Below are positions 1 through 5,362 of a stretch of DNA of 5,362 bases, in pieces. Position 1 is the first letter of the stretch. Each line of letters opens with the position of its first letter. This stretch comes from an uncultured bacterium (GTDB taxonomy: Bacteria; Patescibacteriota; Gracilibacteria; Absconditabacterales; Absconditicoccaceae). The notes beneath the pieces were generated by a model that was not told the DNA's origin, ran no database searches, and saw only the letters and a program-made list of their open reading frames with translations. The position numbers were made by a program, and so were the translations under genes. Where the stretch lies: NCBI GenBank assembly GCA_903943625.1, contig CAJAPL010000130.1:1-5362 (forward strand), written 5' to 3'.

Positions 1-646
1 ACAATTTGGGATATTTTCATTCTGTATTATCACAAAATTTCACATTAAATTTACTATTAGCATAATCATCAATCTGGCTCTCAATGCTTTTTTGGTCAAG
101 ATTAGGCGTAGTTAGTCCATAAATTCTCGATTGTTGTATTGAAAAAATATCGTTTATTATCATATTGAAAACTCTAGGGATATGATATGTTAGATCACAA
201 TACTTTAGACTTGATGTGGGATTACAATAATCAACGTCAGGATCTTGACTATAATCTACAATCCCCAATCCAGTAAAAGAGCTTTTAGTAAAATATCATT
301 TATCTTTAAATGATGGGTTAAAAAGATCATCAAAAGAACTGCTTATATTATGACAAATCATATAAAGGAAAACTGAATCTTTGGCAGAATAGTAGCTATC
401 TCCAGTCAGATTTAATCATTTAACAGATGCATTTAGAACAGCTCTGCAATAATTATATATCACCCCTCTCATAGTCGTCACATCAAGGTTTTTAGTATTC
501 CCCTTTGCTAAACTAGTCGCTATTTCATTGGCATAAGCATCTATATCAGTAGTGATATTGTTAATCTTCTGGGCAAACAAAAAAGATGTTCACATAAATA
601 CGCTCACAAAAATTAATAATAATGTCTTAAATAAAATCTTTTTCAT
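1..646 (-). CDS. Exported cysteine-containing protein of unknown function, C-terminus cut by window edge (UGA = Gly)
   Basis: I do not recognise the family. Read with UGA as Gly, the frame is open from ATG at 646-644 to the left edge, giving 215 residues without a stop. The first 25 residues form a classical Sec signal peptide: MKKILFK, a hydrophobic core LLLIFVSVFMG, then a probable cleavage site after LFA (residues 23-25) before QK. Cysteines follow at about residues 67, 98, 141, 150 and 205, suggesting disulphides in an extracytoplasmic fold; there is no second membrane segment in the visible part. Four glycines are encoded by UGA (for example in the signal peptide, residue 19). The start lies 19 bp after the stop of the upstream exported-protein gene, with no promoter-like or Shine-Dalgarno sequence between, so the two are probably co-transcribed. 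An ATG at 651-649 is in another frame. Export is well supported; function is unknown. Confidence 0.85.
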
Positions 647-665
647 ATCATAAATCAAATTAAAT

Positions 666-2210
666 CTAATTTGCATAACATCAGTCTATTCATTTATTTG
701 AACACTGGACCTCACATACATTACCAAGATTTTTTACTATACCCTTATCCTTACTTCAAATTATATCGACCACATCACGTATACGATTACCAATGCTTGT
801 ATAATAAGCCAAATAATCAACAGAGTTTGTTGACCACAAGACAGCTAAATCATTTTGTTGTTGATTATTTACAATACTGATAGCATCCATAAAAGAGTTT
901 TTTAGGTCTTGGTCTAGTATAAGATTTTCAGAGTCCTCTTCTATTTTACCCTTAAGCTTCTTTGCATTTGCGTCCAATAAATCTTCAACGTTTTTCTTAT
1001 CTATTTTACTCTGATTTGATTCCTTTGTTTCATTGCTTGTGTTATTTTTTGCTTGCTTATCCAAGAGACTATTCCCAGCTCACAATGATTTAAATTTGAT
1101 TGCACTCAATGATTCCTTACTCCCCATACGCAACAGATCCCTTAATCATATTCACTCTTGCTTGAGAAGTTTTTTTGTATCTATACCGTAAACACTCCTA
1201 AGAAGTTCAATCTCAGTATCAGTAAGATATTCTTCTCAAGGTGATTTTTTTAAGATTTTTGCCTGAGCTATTCCTTTTATAGATTCAGCAAGTTTTTTGT
1301 TGGCTTCTGTAATTGTCTTTTTTGCATCACTTCATCATTTTACAAAACTAGATCAAATATTTTTTATGTTTTTTACAAAATCCTTCCATGAACTAGTACA
1401 CTTACTAAATCACCTAGCACAATAATAAGCAGCTTTCATTTCTAGTATGGTTCAAGTATTAAACCTTAGATAAATACCATCTCCTCATTCCTTACCAAAT
1501 TCATCAAACTGCCCTACGCTACCATAAGGCACAAAAGTCTTCATAGCTCCATTTAATCTTATCAACATATTTGTAATATCTTTGTATTTTATACTATCAG
1601 GGATAAATCATTTATCAAACAATGGTTTATCTTGTGTATACTTATCTATGATTTTTTGAAATTTTGATGAATCAGAGATCTGTTCATTTGCCATAGCAGA
1701 TAAAGCCAATTCATAAGTAATTTCATTGATATTGGTTTCCAAATCCAATAATGTTTTCCATTCTCTTACAATCGGTTTGGCTTGAAAAAGGATTGATAAT
1801 CAGATTAAGTCTTTATATGAAGTAAATGCCAGTGAAGATAAAATATTGCTAACTTCCAATACAGTAGATATTTTTCTGCTCATACTTTCTTCCATTCATA
1901 CTACCATTTTTTCCAGAATACCCTTGTTTTCATCAGGGATTGATAAAAGTTTATTTGTAAAGAGTCATCCTATATAATTATAGTCTCACAGCTCTTTTCA
2001 TTTCCCCTGTATAGTATTCATCGCTTGTAATATATCCTTGGTGAAATCGACATAGTATCAAAACTCCTTTGGCGGTACTGAACATACAGTAGGATTGTCT
2101 TCACACTGGACGTTTCATGTATTTTGGGCAAATGAAAATCATCAAAAAATAGCCCGCATCGCAAACATTAACACAAAAAAAACAAATATTCTCTTAAAGA
2201 TTGTAAACAT
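666..2210 (-). CDS. Exported 514-residue protein of unknown function with paired cysteines (UGA = Gly)
   Basis: The family is not recognised. The frame runs from ATG at 2210-2208 to TAG at 668-666; an in-frame TAA lies shortly upstream, so this is the first usable ATG. Residues 1-28 look like a signal peptide: FKR, a long hydrophobic core, and a probable cleavage site after FSFA before QN. The mature part has cysteines near both ends and in the middle (about 36 and 43; 264 and 271; 499, 503 and 511), suggesting disulphides. Residues about 50-380 are mostly helix-forming without an obvious second membrane span. A polar, Asn/Ser/Lys/Glu-rich linker (about 385-408) leads to a C-terminal domain. 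I count 23 of about 40 glycines encoded by UGA, so a standard-code caller would see only fragments. Residue 19, inside the hydrophobic core, is CGG, which may be read as Trp in this lineage. A promoter lies directly upstream and a second exported-protein gene follows 19 bp after the stop. It could be a surface or envelope protein; that is inference. Confidence 0.88.
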
Positions 2211-2242
2211 ACAGTTTTGGATCAAATAAAGTTTACATAATA

Positions 2243-2270
2243 ATTATACCTAAAATCTACTGTAAAACAA
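2243..2270 (-). promoter_or_regulatory. Sigma-70-like promoter for the exported-protein genes
   Basis: On the minus strand a perfect -10 box TATAAT lies at 2248-2243, preceded after a 16-bp spacer by TTGTTT at 2270-2265, which keeps the TTG of the -35 consensus. Transcription would start near 2236, leaving a leader of roughly 26 nt before the ATG at 2210. It is in the only sizeable intergenic gap, just after a probable terminator, exactly where a new transcription unit should begin. The -35 match is weak and the region is AT-rich, so the -10 box and its position carry most of the weight. Confidence 0.6.
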
Positions 2271-2301
2271 AAAAACTATCCGTTCAAAACTAGGAATAGT
2301 T
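2269..2301 (-). terminator. Probable Rho-independent terminator after the metallopeptidase gene
   Basis: Read on the minus strand, AACTATTCC (2301-2293) can pair with GGATAGTT (2281-2274), giving eight base pairs with one bulged T, an 11-nt loop, and a run of seven T from 2275 to 2269. It starts about 40 nt after the stop codon of the metallopeptidase gene. The stem has only three G-C pairs, which is normal for so AT-rich a genome. The T tract abuts the -35 element of the next promoter, so the end of one unit and the start of the next are packed together. Confidence 0.65.
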
Positions 2302-2319
2302 GACTTTTCTACTAATTAT

Positions 2320-2341
2320 TATTAATCCAGGACGATTAATA
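2320..2341. repeat. Perfect inverted repeat, 8-bp arms with 6-bp centre
   Basis: TATTAATC (2320-2327) and GATTAATA (2334-2341) are exact reverse complements around CAGGAC. The dyad starts one base after the TAA stop of the metallopeptidase gene and has no T tract of its own, so it is not a complete intrinsic terminator. It may be an mRNA 3'-end hairpin acting with the terminator further on, or an operator about 50 bp upstream of the -35 box of the next promoter. Sequence alone does not decide between these. Confidence 0.55.
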
Positions 2342-2342
2342 C

Positions 2343-3272
2343 TTAATTTCTGATTTTGGTGGTATCCCAAGGCCTCCATGAAGCTATTTTTTGTTTAATG
2401 GTAGCCAGCATTTTTGAATCCTTATTTAAATAGTTTCAATCATAAATACTTGCGAGAAAATTATATTTATTTTTTAATATAGGATTAGCCTTAGCAAATA
2501 ACTTAAAAATAGCATTATGATTGAGATAAAGATTATTACATTCAGCAAAATCCTCAAATGGGTCGTACATCCCATATCAACTACAAAAGTCTTCAGGTTT
2601 TGATCAGGAACTCCTTATTTTTTCACCATCCCGAGAAATTTCATAAAATTCAATAGATGGATCATCTATGGCAAAAACACTTTTTTCAAATTCTGTAAAA
2701 TATTTATTCTTTTTAGCGCTCAATCACTTGATACTATATAAATCTATTATATGGCCAAATTCATGTCATAACAACTGTAAAAATTCTCAATCATAGCTAA
2801 TTGTATTTGTATTTACAAAAACATCATCTCCTTTTGTCCGAGCTCTTTTAGTGCTTTTCTCCTTTTGCACACTCACAATATCAAACGACTTTAAAATACT
2901 TCTACCCAAAACCATGTATCCATCCATTCATCAAATAATATAAACAGCCCCAGAAAGATAATAGGTCTTACGTAGAGAGTCATATGATGACTTAAAGTTT
3001 ATTTTTTTACATATTTTTTTATTTTCATCACATAGATTATCAAAATCACTCTGAGAATATCAAGGTCTAGAGGTTATTTCATGTATATTTGGGTTCTCTA
3101 CATAATAAATCTGATGATCTTCTCAGCTCAAATAATCTTTTTTAAACAAATCCAAAACATTCTCTCCAACATGAGTAATCTTGAAAGATAGCGCCAAATA
3201 TAATATAATTACAGCTCAAATTAGTTTGATAAAGTCCACCAGACTAATTTTGGGAATAATTTTGGTAGGCAT
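2343..3272 (-). CDS. Membrane-anchored lethal-factor-like zinc metallopeptidase (UGA = Gly)
   Basis: A 309-residue protein from ATG at 3272 to TAA at 2345-2343. An in-frame TAA lies three codons before the ATG, which fixes the start. Residues 14-30 form one hydrophobic span after a short Lys-containing N-terminus with no clear cleavage site, so it is probably a signal anchor with the catalytic part outside the membrane. The zinc site is LLGHEFGHIID, with ligands H170 and H174 and general base E171. Downstream, YGMYDPFEDFAE places a Tyr (233) exactly seven residues before a Glu (240). In anthrax lethal factor Tyr728 and Glu735 have the same spacing, and Glu735 is the third zinc ligand. This supports an ATLF/M34-type gluzincin that cleaves peptide bonds; its substrate is unknown. 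Cysteines are at 81, 88, 230 and 245. Eleven glycines are UGA, including G169 and G232 beside the active-site motifs. The gene overlaps the exonuclease-like gene by 29 bp, suggesting co-transcription and perhaps coupled translation; no Shine-Dalgarno sequence is visible. Confidence 0.87.
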
Positions 3273-5362
3273 ACCATTTTACATCATTTAAAATATTTTT
3301 TTCCTGAGCTCATCTTATATTAAAAACGATTAATTTGTCAAATTTAACTTTGTTTCAATAACAAGACATAAGGAAATTATATCAACCTACTATTATTTTT
3401 CTCTGATCATATTTTGCTTTAAATATATTTTTACCAAATCATCAAGTAATGTTTTCAATCAAAATCAAATTTTCTTTATCCAGTCACTTCTCCAAAAACA
3501 TATCAAAAATAGACTTGGACTCCTCTTTCTGAGTAGATAAGATAAATACTGAATTGTAATTTTTACTATCTTCCAAATCCAAAAAGTCTCAAATTTTAGT
3601 TACCGTATCCAATCTAACAGCAGAAATATTTGGAAAAAACTCCGCTTCTTTTACCTTTTTATAAGTCTGATCATAGTGAGACAAAAATATTGTATGAAAA
3701 CTAGCAAAAATATCAGTAAATTCTGACCAATTAGTAAATTTACTACTTTCTCAATACACAAAATAGAAATCTCATTGATTATACATTTTCTTGGAAACAT
3801 ACATTATACCACCAAAAACATTTATCATATGGGCAAACCCAGACCAAAATTGCAGAAAATCATCTCACAACAAAGCCTGGAAAGAGTCTTTGTAATACTG
3901 AAATTGTGATAACAAAGAATTGGTCTTTACAAAGTCTAAGTTATCCACGATTGGATTGATCTGTATGCTAGTATTGGAATTGTTAGTAAAAAGTTTCTTT
4001 GTTTCTATGGACACTTCACCTATAAATATTTGGAAAAAGTTACAAAAGTTTTGAAGTTCTATCATCGCTTTATCATCACACAATCACAATTGATAATTGA
4101 GTTTATATTTGTAAATAAACATCTCTATCAAATTTAAAATATAGTACAAATCACACGTCCTAGATAGGTAATAATTATAATTCTTATATCGCCATTCCAT
4201 ATCAAAAAAGCATATGTCATAGCTATTATAGGCCTCTTTTTGGTCTTCAAGTATAGAAAACAATCATCAATGTGTAGTGAGTATTATGGGGTATCTAGTT
4301 GTATCCCTAGTATCTTTTAGAAAATAATAAACCTGATAATCAAACTTACTATTTAAATCCAGTACCCCATATCATTGATACAAATGAGAAATATATTTCA
4401 AAATAAACATAATTTCTCCATCTTCAAATTCTTTTTTATTTAAAAATTTAACAAAATTATCATAGTTTATGGTCTGATCCTCTCTAGCAAATCATATATT
4501 TTTTATTCACATATCATTGAGAATATTCTTTACGACATCCATTTTGGGTTTACTAGAAAAAGAAATAATCAGGTTCTTATTTGATAATAATCATTCAAGT
4601 ATTTCTTTTAATCATACATTTCCGACATAATATCTTTCTAGACTTTGGAGATCCAAAACATTTATAAGCTTATCATTTGTTTTAAATGAAGTATTTGATG
4701 GGCTGAGTCTTTCCAAACTAGGAAGCTGGATATTATCCATAGATATATCTTTAATATCTCAGCAAATCTGTGAAAAAATCTGATGCTTAGACAGAAAATA
4801 TCATATTATCGGATATTTTTTTTGTAATAAATACAAATATTTTATCGTATACATAAAAAATCATAGTGAATTCTGCGTATCACAAAGAGCATCATGAAAT
4901 GATTCTTCTCATTCTGAAAGGAATTTCCAATCTAAATTGAGTTGATTAAATACCTTATTTTCTTGAATATGTTTGGTCAAGACATCCAATGCATAGCTGG
5001 GAGCATAATGGATAAAGTTTTGCATTCGACCTAGAGTGTCTATACTACTATGATATTTCAAATTAGGGAAAAACTTATTCAAAAAAGATGTATCAAAAGC
5101 GACATTGTGTCATATAATGATTGTATCGGGACCAAAGAATTTTTCTATTTTAGGCAAAATATCCTCTACACTAGGCGAGTGTTCTAAATCCTGTAAGCTC
5201 AAGCCAGTAATAAATCAGACAATACTTTTTAGTTCGCTTGCATCTTTTGTGGGTTTGATAAGAGATTCAAATTGGTCTATGATTTTCCCATTACAATCTA
5301 TTTCTATAATTCATATCTGGATTGGTTCATCCTTGTTTATATCCAATCACGTAGTCTCAAAA
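3244..5362 (-). CDS. DEDDh 3'-5' exonuclease fused to a degenerate DinG-like helicase region, N-terminus cut by window edge (UGA = Gly)
   Basis: The frame is open from the right edge to TAG at 3246-3244, giving 705 visible residues (numbered from the edge). Residues 1-165 are a DnaQ/PolC-type exonuclease with all three Exo motifs: FETTGL (E2; its partner Asp would be the codon cut by the edge), GHNVAFD (D90), and H156 with D161 in HDALCD. Such domains remove nucleotides 3'-5' using two metal ions. Residues about 205-705 resemble the layout of exonuclease-fused DinG helicases: NLIISFSSK (263-271), IILTTHGGL (359-367) followed by YDICFFD (381-387), and KIIVGGYNFL (655-664). The expected Walker A is replaced by VGNVGLKE (246-253), the DEAH position reads DMEW, and the chain ends without a clear QxxGRxxR motif VI. 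No iron-sulphur cysteine cluster is present between motifs I and II. Of about 39 glycines, 26 are UGA, including G5 and G84 in the Exo motifs. The exonuclease call is firm; the helicase ancestry is a weaker inference. Confidence 0.88.

Noticed and set aside
17..268. Separate small minus-strand gene of about 80 codons
   Set aside because: It is an internal segment of the signal-peptide-bearing gene starting at 646, ended by TGA that is read as Gly.
671..880. Plus-strand open frame of 69 codons
   Set aside because: It lies antisense within the C-terminal part of the long exported-protein gene, has low-complexity Tyr/His/Gln-rich composition and no family features; it is a shadow of the real gene.
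756..1064. Separate small gene of about 100 codons on the minus strand
   Set aside because: It is in the same frame as the 514-residue exported protein, bounded below only by a TGA that is read as Gly; it is an internal piece of that gene.
2211..2342. A small RNA or tRNA gene in the intergenic gap
   Set aside because: The gap is explained by an inverted repeat, a terminator hairpin and a promoter; no cloverleaf or other conserved RNA pattern is visible.
3282..3287. Earlier ATG codons as starts of the metallopeptidase gene
   Set aside because: The ATG at 3284-3282 is in frame but is followed immediately by TAA, and the ATGs at 3287-3285 and 3277-3275 do not give a better start; ATG at 3272 is the only workable one.
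3865..4083. Separate small minus-strand gene of about 70 codons
   Set aside because: It is a fragment between two in-frame TGA codons of the exonuclease-fusion frame, not a gene.
1..5362. A decaying region of pseudogenes with many nonsense mutations
   Set aside because: All interruptions are TGA only; TAA and TAG never occur inside the four frames, catalytic motifs are intact, and the TGA codons fall on conserved glycines. Random decay would give all three stops and frameshifts.
1..5362. UGA read as tryptophan (code 4) or selenocysteine
   Set aside because: The diagnostic sites require glycine (ETTGL, GHN, the residue before HExxH), and some 60 occurrences in four genes are far too many for selenocysteine. 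TGG is used normally for Trp.

Overview
The window comes from a bacterium that reads UGA as glycine (genetic code 25), which points to the candidate phyla Gracilibacteria (BD1-5) or Absconditabacteria (SR1) of the Patescibacteria/CPR. Under the standard code no reading frame exceeds about 100 codons. With UGA as Gly, with TAA and TAG as the only stops, the minus strand resolves into four long genes that fill almost the whole window. The reassignment is supported at diagnostic sites: UGA encodes the Gly of ETTGL and of GHN in a DEDDh exonuclease, and the Gly just before HExxH and the Gly before the catalytic-type Tyr in a metallopeptidase. Base composition is strongly AT-rich. No Shine-Dalgarno sequence is visible before any of the three starts.

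Layout, all on the minus strand, in order of transcription (right to left). (1) 5362-3244: a DnaQ/PolC-type DEDDh 3'-5' exonuclease fused to a long C-terminal region that looks like a degenerate DinG-type helicase; the N-terminal few residues lie beyond the right edge. (2) 3272-2343: a membrane-anchored, lethal-factor-like (ATLF/M34-type) zinc metallopeptidase that overlaps gene 1 by 29 bp. (3) 2342-2211: the only sizeable intergenic gap. It holds an inverted repeat just after the stop codon, a probable intrinsic terminator, and a promoter with a perfect TATAAT. (4) 2210-666: a 514-residue exported protein of unknown function with a signal peptide and paired cysteines. (5) 646-1: a second exported, cysteine-containing protein with a signal peptide, running off the left edge, 19 bp after gene 4.

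The terminator and promoter split the window into two transcription units: exonuclease-like protein plus anchored protease, then two exported proteins. Three of the four products are directed to the membrane or beyond. That suits an epibiotic or predatory lifestyle of the kind known for some Absconditabacteria and Gracilibacteria, but a joint function is inference only. No RNA gene, CRISPR array, transposase or origin was seen.
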